Positions 1 to 8,900 of a DNA stretch of 43,591 nucleotides are shown one piece after another (positions within the stretch are counted from its first letter, which is position 1; every line of letters begins with the position of its first letter). A program made the position numbers and the translations under genes. Source of the DNA: Myxococcota bacterium. GTDB lineage: Bacteria; Myxococcota_A; Bradymonadia; UBA7976; UBA1532. The stretch lies in NCBI GenBank assembly GCA_963169045.1, contig CAUJDF010000007.1, positions 1 through 43,591 on the forward strand. The letters run 5' to 3'. Under the pieces are notes generated by a model that did no database searches, was not told the origin of the DNA, and saw nothing but the letters and a program-made list of their open reading frames with translations.

Positions 1-84
1 CGCGATGGGCGGCAGCACCGAAGCCGATACCGCGCCGGCGGGGTCGGGGGAGGACTGCACGCGACCTGGGTCGATTACATCGCG

Positions 85-627
85 GTGGGGCACGCGACGT
101 CGCCGCCGTTCACGCCGGCGCTCCGCGGATCGCTACTGCGCGGGGACCGCCGCGCCTTGCGCCGCGGCGGCGCGCTCCGTAGCATCGGCGGCGAATTCAC
201 GAGGAGGGACGGGCCGATCCGCGCCCTGGTCGCCATCGCGGCGCTCTTCGCCGCCGCCGCGTGTGAAGGCGAGGCCGGGGGCGCGGACTGCCATCCCGAC
301 GAGGAACGACCCACGTGCGCGCCCCTCTACGAGCCGACCTTCGACCAGCTGTTCGCGCGCACGCTGAAGCCGACCTGCGCGGCGAATGGGGGCAGCTGCC
401 ACGCGGCCGAGGGGCGCCAGGGGGGCCTGGTCCTCGACGACCCGGAGACGGCCTTCGCCGGCCTCGTGGAGGGCGGGCGGGTGACGGCGGGGGCGCCGGC
501 GTGCAGCCTGCTGATGGAGCGGCTCGACGCGCCGGCGGGCCCGCAGGCGATGCCGCCGGGGGCGCCGCTGTCCGAGGCCGAGCGGTGCGCCTTCCGCCTG
601 TGGATCGCCGACGGCGCGCGGCGCTGA
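85..627 (+). CDS. lipoprotein with a possible atypical cytochrome c heme site
   Basis: The sequence shows a lipoprotein signal: a hydrophobic stretch ending in a lipobox Cys (AAAC, about residue 60 from the GTG at 85). The mature part contains TCAANGGSCHAAEG, a CX6CH variant of a heme c site, followed by PQAMPPGAPLSEAERCAFRLWIADGA. The latter resembles the end of Planctomycete-type cytochrome c domains. The start is uncertain. The frame is open from the window edge, and a GTG (85) or TTG (157) start would give an overlong n-region. The only good Shine-Dalgarno (GAGGAGG, 200-206) sits before ATC at 217, so a non-AUG start is possible. The 3' end overlaps the next cytochrome gene by 28 bp, so the two are likely co-translated. 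Heme binding is inferred and weaker than for a CXXCH site. Confidence 0.6.
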   Translation: MGHATSPPFTPALRGSLLRGDRRALRRGGALRSIGGEFTRRDGPIRALVAIAALFAAAACEGEAGGADCHPDEERPTCAPLYEPTFDQLFARTLKPTCAANGGSCHAAEGRQGGLVLDDPETAFAGLVEGGRVTAGAPACSLLMERLDAPAGPQAMPPGAPLSEAERCAFRLWIADGARR

Positions 628-2009
628 TCCTCGCCGCGCTGCTCGCGGCCTGCGGATCGGAGACCGGCACCGAGCCCTCCGAGAACGAGGGGCTGAGCGC
701 CGAGGCGCTCCTCGATCCCGCCGCCTGCAAGGACTGCCACCCGGACCACTACCGGCAATGGTCCGGCAGCATGCACGCCTATGCCGGCGAGGACCCGGTG
801 TTCCGGGCGATGAACCGGCGCGGTCAGCGTGAGACCGGCGGCGCGCTGGGCGACTTCTGCATCCAGTGCCACGCGCCGCTGGCGGTCCGCATGGGGCTGA
901 CGTCCGACGGACAGAACCTCGACGAGCTGCCGGCGCACCTGCGCGGGGTCACCTGCGCCTGGTGCCATCAGATCGAGGCCGTCGAGGGGACGCACAACAA
1001 CCCCCTGCGCCTCGCCACCGATCGGGTGCTGCGCGGCGGCATCCGCGATCCGGTGCCCAACTCCGCCCACGCCGCGGCGTACTCGCCGCTGCACGACCGC
1101 GACGACCTGCGCTCGTCGAGCCTGTGCGGGAGCTGTCACGACATCGTGACACCGGCGGGGGTGCACCTCGAGCGGACGTACGCGGAGTGGCAGGCATCGC
1201 AGTACAGCAGCGACGACCCACAGCTGCGCAACACGTGCGGCGCCTGCCACATGCCGGGTCGCAACGCGCCGGCGGCGGACGCGCCGGGCGTGCGCGTGCG
1301 GCGCGTGCACGACCACTCGATGCCCGGCGTCGACATCGCGCTGACCCCCTTCCCCGAGGCGGAGGCCCAGCGCGAGCGCGTGCAGGCGGAGCTCGACACG
1401 CTGCTGACGACGGAGATCTGCGTCCTGACGGCGCCGACGGGCGCCCAGGTCGAGGTCTACCTCGAGAACGTCGCCGCGGGGCACGGCGTGCCGAGCGGCG
1501 CCACCCAGGACCGCCGCCTCTGGGTCGAGCTCGTGGCCTACGCGGGCGACCAGGTGCTGCACCAGAGCGGCGTCGTCGGCGACGGCGAGTCGGTGACGAC
1601 GCTCGGAGACCCCGACCTGTGGCTGCTGCGCGACCGCATGCTGAACGCGGCCGGCGACGAGGTGCACATGTTCTGGGAGGCGGCGCGCGTCGAAGGCGAG
1701 CAGCTGCCCGCCCCCTCCCTCGCGCCGCCCGGCGACCCGGCCTACGTCAACGTGCACGTGCCGCGGCGCTACGTCGTCGAAGGCGGGCCGCCCGACCGCG
1801 TCACCGTCCGCGCGCGCATGCGCCCGATGGACTTCGACGTGATCGACGACCTGATCGCGTCCGGCGACCTCGATCCCGCCGTGCGCGACCGCATCCCCAC
1901 CTTCACGCTGGCGGGCTCGGTGCTCGAGTGGACGCCCGAGGCCGCCGAGCGCCGCGTGTCGCCCCTCTCGCGCCGCGAGGCGCTGTGCGTGCCGCGCCTC
2001 GCGCGCTGA
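600..2009 (+). CDS. pentaheme c-type cytochrome lipoprotein (cytochrome c554-like)
   Basis: The GTG start at 600 gives a textbook lipoprotein signal (VDRRRRAALILAALLAAC, lipid Cys18). Five CXXCH heme c motifs lie at residues 43-47 (CKDCH), 87-91 (CIQCH), 119-123 (CAWCH), 176-180 (CGSCH) and 213-217 (CGACH). A later beta-rich region contains AAGHGVPSG followed by RRLWVELVAY, a pattern shared with the cytochrome encoded at 5926-8970, which has the same five-heme order. The family includes multiheme electron-transfer proteins of the cytochrome c554 type (established knowledge). The substrate and electron partner cannot be read from sequence. Lipid anchoring and heme ligation imply function outside the inner membrane. 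Five CXXCH motifs make the cytochrome call strong; electron carrier versus reductase is open. Confidence 0.88.
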   Translation: MDRRRRAALILAALLAACGSETGTEPSENEGLSAEALLDPAACKDCHPDHYRQWSGSMHAYAGEDPVFRAMNRRGQRETGGALGDFCIQCHAPLAVRMGLTSDGQNLDELPAHLRGVTCAWCHQIEAVEGTHNNPLRLATDRVLRGGIRDPVPNSAHAAAYSPLHDRDDLRSSSLCGSCHDIVTPAGVHLERTYAEWQASQYSSDDPQLRNTCGACHMPGRNAPAADAPGVRVRRVHDHSMPGVDIALTPFPEAEAQRERVQAELDTLLTTEICVLTAPTGAQVEVYLENVAAGHGVPSGATQDRRLWVELVAYAGDQVLHQSGVVGDGESVTTLGDPDLWLLRDRMLNAAGDEVHMFWEAARVEGEQLPAPSLAPPGDPAYVNVHVPRRYVVEGGPPDRVTVRARMRPMDFDVIDDLIASGDLDPAVRDRIPTFTLAGSVLEWTPEAAERRVSPLSRREALCVPRLAR

Positions 2010-2480
2010 TCAGCCCTCGATCCAGAAGGCGTAGAGGACCTCGTCGACGACGCCGCCGCAATCGAGGTCGATCGTGACCTCCCAGAGGCCGGGCATGAAG
2101 AGGTTCACCGGCTCGAGGACGTAGCGGCCGGGGGCGCCCTCGGGTGTGACGCGGGCGACGACCGGGGTGCCGTGCTGGTGGACGGGCATGCGCGGGTCGA
2201 CGGTGAGCGCGCAGTCGCTCCGTGGCCCGCCGTCGCGGTCGACGACCTCGAGCACCCAGCGGTTGTCGCCGCGTTCGGGCGGCGCGGGCACCGCGTCGAC
2301 GAGGCGCGTGAACACGCCGCCGTTGCGGCCGGTCTTCTCGAGGCCGGCGACGTAGGTGTCCCCCTGACGGTCGCCCGCGTCGGGCGGCGCCGCGTCGACG
2401 TCGTCGTCGCCGCCGGCGCCGCCGTCGCCACAGGCGGTGGCGACGCCGAGGAGGAGGAGGGCCAGCCACGGTCTGCGCAC
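2010..2480 (-). CDS. YtkA/FixH-like domain lipoprotein
   Basis: The GTG start (2480-2478) is preceded by GGGAGA at good spacing and gives a lipoprotein signal, VRRPWLALLLLGVATAC, with the lipid Cys at residue 17. An Asp/Ala-rich linker follows, then a compact beta domain with PRMPVHQHGTPVV, a Gly-rich turn, and VNLFMPGLWEVTIDL. The pattern 'PmpvHxHGt ... G.Y ... f.MpG.WevtI' is that of YtkA-like (PF13115-type) domains, which often occur near copper or cytochrome genes. The total is about 156 residues. It converges on the pentaheme gene with no gap between stop codons. Copper handling is only an inference from family habit and the nearby cytochromes. Confidence 0.72.
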   Translation of the reverse strand: MRRPWLALLLLGVATACGDGGAGGDDDVDAAPPDAGDRQGDTYVAGLEKTGRNGGVFTRLVDAVPAPPERGDNRWVLEVVDRDGGPRSDCALTVDPRMPVHQHGTPVVARVTPEGAPGRYVLEPVNLFMPGLWEVTIDLDCGGVVDEVLYAFWIEG

Positions 2481-2581
2481 GTCGTTCTCCCGTCCGGAAT
2501 CGGAGAGAGGGTACGCGCACGGCGGCGATTTGTGACAGCGCCGAGTTGAGGCGCCCGCGGACGCGCTGCTACAACCGGCCC

Positions 2582-3664
2582 ATGCGGATGGCGGCGTGGT
2601 GGTTCGTGGTGTGGGCGCTCTGCGGGTGCAACCCCGCCGCCGCGCCCTCGGCCGCCGAGGACTGCGCGAACCTGTCCGATCCGGCATGCGCGCCCGAGGC
2701 CCCGCCGGCGGCGTGCTCCGACGACGAGGCGCTGGCGCTCTACCGGCGGCGCATCGAGCCGCTGCTGAAGGACGAGCGGCCGTCGAGCTGCAATCGCTGC
2801 CACCTCACCGACCTCGACCTCGCGCTGTTCACGCGCGGGACGCCCTGCCAGACGATGGCGTGTCTCCACGAGAAGGAGCTCGTCGACTTCGAGACGCCCG
2901 AGCGCAGCTTGATCCTGCGGTGGATCCGGCGCGGCGACGTGGGTGGGGGCGACGCCGCCGGGGTGGCGGCGAAGCAGGAGTACGCGGCGTTCGAGGAGTG
3001 GATCACCTACAGCGCGCGATGCCACGCCGAGGTGTGCGCGCCGGCTGCCGATCCGTGCGGCGAGCGCGCGCCGGACGCGCGCGTCCCCGACGCCGCGCCG
3101 GCGCGGGACGCCGGGCCGGTCGCCGACGCGGCCACGCCGGACGCGCGGGTCGGCGACGCGGGCGAGGCCGCCGACGCTGCGACGGGCCGGCCCGACGGCG
3201 CGGCGGCAGACGCCGCGATGGCCGACGCGCGCGTGCCGGACGCGGCGCCGGACGCCGGCCCGCCCGACCCGTGCGGGGAGCCGGCGATGGCCGCGCTGTT
3301 CGAGGAGCGCGTCTTCCGCTGGCGCAACCGCTGCAACCACTGCCACTCGCCGCACGGCATCACCTCGGGCGTCGGCGGCGCGCCGCTGTGGATGGCCGAC
3401 GGCGAGGATTCGGCGGCGGCCCTGCAGACGATGCGTCTCGTGATCGAGCGCGGGCTCGTCGACGTCGGCGCGCCGGAGCGCAGCCTGCTCGTGCTCAAGC
3501 CGCTCAACCGCCGCGACGACGGCATCCGGCACGGCGGCGGCACCAAGTTCCCGAACACGGAGGACGAGGCGTATCTCGACTTCCGTGCCTGGATCGACCC
3601 TTACGCGGCGTGCGCCCGGCCCCCGGCGGCCGAGGGCGGCGCGCCCGACGGAGGCAGCCCTTGA
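2582..3664 (+). CDS. diheme lipoprotein with Asp/Ala-rich linker
   Basis: The ATG at 2582 (or 2588) opens a short signal ending in LCGC (lipid Cys16). There are two CXXCH motifs, CNRCH at residues 70-74 and CNHCH at 251-255. Each lies in a similar roughly 100-residue module ending in an 'ERSLILRWIRRGD' or 'ERSLLVLKPLNRRD' segment and an 'Y.aFeeWI' or 'YldFraWI' segment. This suggests an internal duplication of a monoheme cytochrome domain. A linker of about 70 residues rich in PDAA/PDAR separates the modules. The design suits an extracellular protein bridging two heme domains. The stop overlaps the TTG start of the next gene (TTGA). I see no clear Shine-Dalgarno. The redox role is inferred from the motifs. 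Confidence 0.8.
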   Translation: MRMAAWWFVVWALCGCNPAAAPSAAEDCANLSDPACAPEAPPAACSDDEALALYRRRIEPLLKDERPSSCNRCHLTDLDLALFTRGTPCQTMACLHEKELVDFETPERSLILRWIRRGDVGGGDAAGVAAKQEYAAFEEWITYSARCHAEVCAPAADPCGERAPDARVPDAAPARDAGPVADAATPDARVGDAGEAADAATGRPDGAAADAAMADARVPDAAPDAGPPDPCGEPAMAALFEERVFRWRNRCNHCHSPHGITSGVGGAPLWMADGEDSAAALQTMRLVIERGLVDVGAPERSLLVLKPLNRRDDGIRHGGGTKFPNTEDEAYLDFRAWIDPYAACARPPAAEGGAPDGGSP

Positions 3665-4323
3665 CGAAAACGGGGTGGGCCGTGGTCTGCGCGCTGGCGC
3701 TCGTGACCGCGTGCCAGGAGGAGGACGGCGGCGCCGCCGGCGGCGGCGGCGCGGGCGCCGACACGGACGGCGGGCGCAGCCACGACGACGGTGGGCACGG
3801 GCACCAGGACGGGGGGCGCGGGCACGACGACGCGGGCCACGATGGCGGCCACGGCCATGCGGACGGCGGCCACGCCGACGGCGGCCACGCCGACGGCGGC
3901 CACGCCGACGGCGGCCACGGCCACGACGGCGGCCACACCGGCATCGACGGCGGCCACGCCGACGGCGGCCACGGCCACGACGGCGGCCACACCGGCATCG
4001 ACGGCGGCCACGCCGACGGCGGCCACGGCCACGACGGCGGCCACGGTCACGGCGACGGCGGCGCGCCAGCCGACGACGCCGCGGCGCCCGTTCGCGACGT
4101 CGTCGCCTACTGCGACTGCATGCTCGTGACCTGCCACGACGTCTACCACTCGATCTGGGGTGCCGACGAAGGCGGCGCGCGCCGCGCGTGCTTCGCCGCC
4201 GCCGCCGCGCTGCCCGCCTCGGGCGCGGGCGACTCGCTCGAGTGCCGCCGCGACGCCTGCGCGGCGGCGGTCGAGGACGAGGCCGCGTGCCCGATGGCCG
4301 CCGGCCTCGAGGCGTGCCGCTAG
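3661..4323 (+). CDS. His/Asp/Gly-repeat lipoprotein with Cys-rich C-terminus
   Basis: The TTG start overlaps the stop of the diheme gene (TTGA). It gives a signal LTKTGWAVVCALALVTAC with the lipid Cys at 18. Residues of roughly 30-140 are built from repeats of GGHADGGH, GGHGHDGGH and GGHTGIDGGH, that is, dozens of His with Asp and Gly. The last 75 residues hold about eight Cys (CDCMLVTC, CRRDAC and others) and look like a small disulfide-bonded domain. His/Asp-rich tracts of this type commonly bind divalent metals such as zinc, nickel or copper, so metal sequestration at the cell surface is the natural inference. It is not a recognised named family. Coupling to the diheme gene suggests joint function. 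Confidence 0.75.
   Translation: MTKTGWAVVCALALVTACQEEDGGAAGGGGAGADTDGGRSHDDGGHGHQDGGRGHDDAGHDGGHGHADGGHADGGHADGGHADGGHGHDGGHTGIDGGHADGGHGHDGGHTGIDGGHADGGHGHDGGHGHGDGGAPADDAAAPVRDVVAYCDCMLVTCHDVYHSIWGADEGGARRACFAAAAALPASGAGDSLECRRDACAAAVEDEAACPMAAGLEACR
3841..4065 (+). repeat. tandem repeat encoding GGH(A)DGGH units
   Basis: Near-perfect short repeats (cacgccgacggcggc, 15 bp) are nested in a longer unit of about 66 bp that contains GGHADGGHGHDGGHTGID and occurs twice in full plus once in part. All units keep the reading frame of the lipoprotein. Copy number is likely to vary between strains through slippage. Confidence 0.8.
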
Positions 4324-4389
4324 TCCAGTGGAGTGCCCCCGAAGTTCGCGCGCCCGAGGCGCGAGCCATCGGCCCACCGGGCAAGGCGG

Positions 4390-4433
4390 GCCGACCCACT
4401 CCCTGCCGGCCGCGCACGGGGTGGCGGGTCGGC
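4390..4433. terminator. long stem-loop between convergent genes
   Basis: GCCGACCC (4390-4397) pairs with GGGTCGGC (4426-4433), and the inner CACTCCC/GGGGTGG extends the stem. A smaller hairpin (CGCGCC cga GGCGCG) lies near 4347. It sits in the 123-bp gap between the ends of the plus-strand His-rich gene and the minus-strand kelch gene. There is no U-run, so bidirectional termination is an inference from position. Confidence 0.4.
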
Positions 4434-4446
4434 GGCGTGCCGAGGA

Positions 4447-5778
4447 TCAGGGTCGGTAGACGTTGACCGCGGCGGTGGGGTGGTAGCCGGTGGCGGTGGC
4501 GCCCCCGGCGACGACGAGCCGGCCGGCCGCGGCGCCGCCCGCCGCGCCGTGGAGCGCCGCGGGCAGGTCGGGCAGCGGCGTCCAGCGATCGGCGGCGGGA
4601 TCGTAGGCGGCGGCGGTCGCGACGACGCCGTCGGGCCCGCCCTCGCCGCCGAACGCATAGAGGCGCCCGCCGAAGACGGCGTCGACGGCCACGCCCCGCG
4701 GCGCCGCGAGCGGGGCGCGGGCCCGCCACTCGCCCTCGGCGGGGTCGAAGGCCCAGGTCGAGCCGCGGACCGAGGCCAGCCCGCCCGCGGTGCCGCCCGC
4801 GGCGTAGACCACGCCGTCGATGGCGCCCGCCGCCAGGTGCGAACGGGGCTCCGGCAGGTCGGGCAGCCGCTCCCAGGCGCCCGTGGCGACGTCGAAGACG
4901 TGGCACAGCGCGACCGCCGACGCGGCCACGCCGCCGAGCAGGTAGACGCGCCTGCCGTCGACGGCCACCCCCGCGTCGCCGCGACCGGTGGCGGCGGGCA
5001 GGCCGGGCCCCGGCGTCCAGGCGTCGGCGTCCGGGTCGTACACGAAGCCGCGGCGATCGGGGACGAGGTGCCGGTCGAGGAAGCCGAGCACGTACAGGCG
5101 GCCGTCGACCGCGGCGAGGTTCGCGTGGTTCATCGGCACCGGGACGTCGGCGACGCGCCGCCAGCGGTCGGCGGCGGCGTCGTAGACCTCGACGGTGCGC
5201 TGGAGGCGGCCCTCGGCGTCGAAGCCGCCGACGACGTAGAGCCCATCGCCGAGGACGGCGGCGGACGCCTCCTGCCGCGGGCCGCCGGGGAGCGGCGCCG
5301 CGGCGATCCAGCCGCGGGGCGGCGACGCCGCGTCGGGCGGGTTGCCGTCGCGGGGCATCGCGTCGGCGGGCGCCGCCGCGTCGGGCGTCGCGCCGTCGCT
5401 TGCGCCCGCGTCCGGTGTGGCGGCGTCGCTCGTTCCCGCTTCGGACTCGGCGGCGTCGCCCGTCGCCGCGTCGGCTGCGGCGAAGGCGTCCGCGCGGGCG
5501 TCGGCGGCGATCGGCGCGGCATCCCGGGCCGACGTCGCGGCGTCGGCCGTCGTCCCGCGCCCGTCGCAGCCCACGAGCGCCAGCGCGACGGCGAGCGCGC
5601 GCCACCGGCGGCCAGGATGCGCCGCCGCGGCCGCGTCGTGGGGGCGCGCCCCGTCGCCCCCGCGCCGCGCGCCGGCGGTCGCCGATCCGTAGACGGCGGC
5701 GTCGGTCGCGCCGGCCCTTCGGCAGGCACGGGTCGCGTCGATCGCGATCGGTGCGCCGACGGCGGCGACGCGGCGCAT
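4447..5778 (-). CDS. kelch-repeat beta-propeller lipoprotein
   Basis: Six kelch-type blades are visible from motifs GLYVVGGF, RLYVLGFL, RVYLLGGV, VVYAAGGT, RLYAFGGE and RLVVAGGA. Each is followed by a 'YD...WR' or 'FD...W' strand, consistent with one complete six-bladed propeller. Before it lies a lipobox (LALVGC, Cys71 from the ATG at 5778) and a roughly 65-residue Asp/Ala linker. The start is odd: no ATG, GTG or TTG lies near the signal peptide, and the nearest in-frame ATG leaves a 55-residue leader before the hydrophobic core. The frame stays open further upstream with good third-position GC and includes a zinc-ribbon-like CRRGAPSCPACGS. The true start may be non-AUG, or a small upstream gene may be fused or frameshifted. 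Kelch propellers bind proteins or sugars; the ligand is unknown. Confidence 0.78.
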   Translation of the reverse strand: MRRVAAVGAPIAIDATRACRRAGATDAAVYGSATAGARRGGDGARPHDAAAAAHPGRRWRALAVALALVGCDGRGTTADAATSARDAAPIAADARADAFAAADAATGDAAESEAGTSDAATPDAGASDGATPDAAAPADAMPRDGNPPDAASPPRGWIAAAPLPGGPRQEASAAVLGDGLYVVGGFDAEGRLQRTVEVYDAAADRWRRVADVPVPMNHANLAAVDGRLYVLGFLDRHLVPDRRGFVYDPDADAWTPGPGLPAATGRGDAGVAVDGRRVYLLGGVAASAVALCHVFDVATGAWERLPDLPEPRSHLAAGAIDGVVYAAGGTAGGLASVRGSTWAFDPAEGEWRARAPLAAPRGVAVDAVFGGRLYAFGGEGGPDGVVATAAAYDPAADRWTPLPDLPAALHGAAGGAAAGRLVVAGGATATGYHPTAAVNVYRP

Positions 5779-5925
5779 CGGGGCGCGTCCGGGGGGCCTC
5801 GGGCCCGCCCGTCGTCGGCTGCCGCACGCCGGGCAGGAGGGCGCCCCGCGGCGACATGGAGGTGTCGGGGTGCCGTCGGGGGGGGTGGTCGCACCGCGCA
5901 TCGCGGGCAATGTACCATCCGCGCG

Positions 5926-8900
5926 ATGCGGCACCCGCTCCTCGTCCTGTTGCTCGTCGCGCTCCCCGCCTCGGCCCACCACGCCGACGACATCTTCACG
6001 GCGCCCGGCGATCCCGCCGGCACCATCGCCACCCCGTTCGCGCCGGCGGGCGACTGCCTCGCGTGCCACGCGAACGTCGACGCGCCGGACCGCGTCGCGC
6101 CCGGCGACGGGTGGCTCGGCTCGATGAAGGCCAACTCGTTCCGCGACCCGCTGTTCCAGGCGGCGCTGACGATCGCCAACCAGGACTTCCTCGAGTCCGG
6201 CACGTTCTGCCTGCGCTGCCACGCGCCCGTCGGCTGGATCGCCAACGAGGCGAGCCCCGCCGACGGCTCGGGCATGACCGAGGACGCGCGGCGCGACGGG
6301 GTCAGCTGCGCCTTCTGCCACCGTCTCGACGACGGCGACGACCGCGACGTGCCCGGGCCGCTCGTCGGCAACGGCGCGTACTACCTGTTCGACGACGCCG
6401 CCTACCGCTCGACGCGCCACGACACGCAGCCGCCCCACGCTGGCGGCCACGGCAAGCACCTGTCGTCCTCGTGGACGTGCGCCGGCTGCCACAGCCTCAC
6501 CAACCCCGTGCGCTCCTTCGTGGATCCCGAGGCGCCGGAGCGCGAGCTCGGGCCGGCCTTCCCGGCGCTGCGCACGTTCGAGGAGTGGCGCGACAGCGAC
6601 TTCGCGCGCGAGGGGGTCGAGTGCCAGACGTGCCACATGCCGCGCGCGCCGGGGCGCCTCGCGAGCGACCCCGAGGCCCGCCTGCGCCCCGACGTGGCCA
6701 CGCACGACTTCGCCGGCGGCAACGCCTGGGGCGCCCTCCTGCTCGACGCCGCCTACCCCGGCGAGCGCCCGGAGGCCTATGCCGCCGCCTACGACGCCGC
6801 CGTGGCCTCGCTGCGGCGCGCGGCGGGCCTGCGGATCGATGGCCTGCCCGCGGTGCTCGACGCCGACGGGCCCACGCCCCTGCGCGTCCGCGTCGAGAAC
6901 CGCGCCGGCCACAAGCTGCCCACGGGCTACGCCAACCTGCGCCGCGTGTGGCTCGAGGTCAGCGCCCGCCTGGACGATGACGAGCCGTTCTTCCTCTCGG
7001 GACGCTGGGATCCGCAGACCGCCTCGCCCGTCCCCTCCCCCGACCTGCGCACCTACGAGGCCCGCGCCGGCGTGGCGGGCGAAGGGCCCGGCTTCCACTT
7101 CATCCTCAACGACGCGATCTACCTCGACACGCGCCTGCCGCCCCGCGGCCTGCGCGCGCAGCCGGACACCCGCCCGGTCGGCCGCGACTACGCGCTGCCC
7201 GACGGCACGCAGCGCCATTGGGACGAGGCGCCGTACGTCCTGCCGGCGCCGCCGGCGCGCCGCGGGGTGGTGACGGTGACCGCGCGCCTGCTCTACCAGT
7301 CGGTCACGCCCGAGTACGTGGCCTTCCTGCGCGACGAGAACGTGCTCGACGGCCTCGGCCAGCGACTGCACGCGCTCTGGCAGCAGACGGGGCGCGCCGC
7401 GCCGATCGAGATGGCGCGCGCCGAGGCGCGCGTCCTCGTCGAGGACACGCCCGCCGGCGACGAGGTGTGCAACGGCGCCGACGATGATCGCGACGGCGTC
7501 GCCGACGAGGGCTTCGGCGAGGTGTCCTGCGGCGACGGCGCGTGCGCCCGGACGATGGCGGCGTGCCGCGACGGCGCGCTGCGCGCGTGCGAGCCCGGCG
7601 CGCCCGGCCGCGAGATCTGCGACGGCGAGGACGACGACTGCGACGGCGCCGTCGACGAGCAGGTGCCGGACCAGGTCTGCGGGCGCGGCCGCTGCCGCCG
7701 CGTCGTGGCCGGCTGTGCCGGCGAGTGCGAGCCGGGCGCGCCCGCCGCCGAGGCCTGCAACGGCGACGACGACGACTGCGACGGCGTCATCGACGAGGCG
7801 CTCGGCGAGGTCACGTGCGGCCGCGGCGCCTGCCGCGTCACGCTGCCCGCCTGCCGCGGCGGCGCGATGCGCCCGTGCGAGCCCGCCGCGCCCGACGTGG
7901 AGGTCTGCAACGACGTCGACGACGACTGCGACGGCACCGTCGACGAGGACGCCGTCACCGCGTGCGAGCGCGGTGTCTGCCGCTGGACGATCGCGCGCTG
8001 CGGCGCCGAGTGCGCCGCCGCGCCGCCGGACCTGGCGCAACCCGAGGTGTGTAACGGCGTCGACGACGACTGCGACGGCGTCACCGACGAGGACACCGGC
8101 GCGGCGGCGTGCGGCGAGGGCGCCTGCCGACGCGAGGTTCCCGCGTGCGCCGCCTGCGTCCCGGGCGAGCCCGAGGACGAAGTCTGCAACGGCGCCGACG
8201 ACGACTGCGACGGCGCCACCGACGAGGGCCAGGGCACGATCGCCTGCGGCGAGGGCGCCTGCCGCCGCGAGGTGGACGGCTGCGCGACGTGCGCCCCGGG
8301 CCCGCCCGCCGACGAGGCCTGCAACGGCATCGACGACGACTGCGACACCGAGGTCGACGAGGAGCAGGGCGAGACGGAGTGCGGCGTCGGCGCGTGCGCG
8401 CGTGCCGTGGCCGCCTGCGGGGAGGGCGCGCCCCTCCCGTGCGTGCCGGGGACGCCCGGCGCGGAGGTCTGCAACGGCGCCGACGACGACTGCGACGGCG
8501 CGACGGACGAGGGGGCGGGCACGGCCGCGTGCGGCACCGGCGCGTGCCGCCGCGAGGTGCCGGCGTGCGCGGCGTGCGTCCCCGGGGCGCCGGTGATCGA
8601 GGCGTGCAACGGCGCCGACGACGACTGCGACGGCGCCACCGACGAACGGCTCGGCGACGTGACGTGCGGGACCGGCGCCTGCGCGCGCACGGTGCCCGCG
8701 TGTCGCGACGGCGCGCTCGTCGAGTGCGTGGCCGGCGCGCCGGGCGCCGAGGTCTGCGACGGCCGGGACGGCGACTGCGACGAGCGCACGGACGAGGGCT
8801 GCACCGCCGACGGGGGCCGTCCGGACGCGGGCGGCGCTGCGGACGCGGGCGAGGCGCGCGGCGGTGGCGGCGGCGGCTGTCGCGCGGTCCAGGGCGGCGC

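Noticed and set aside
2105-5857. 1250-residue minus-strand open frame
   Set aside because: Arg-rich composition without domains; an artefact of high GC.
7468-8800. Regularly spaced repeats resembling a CRISPR array
   Set aside because: The repeats are in frame, vary in sequence and encode CNGxDDDCDGxxDE motifs. There are no spacers of constant length and no cas genes.
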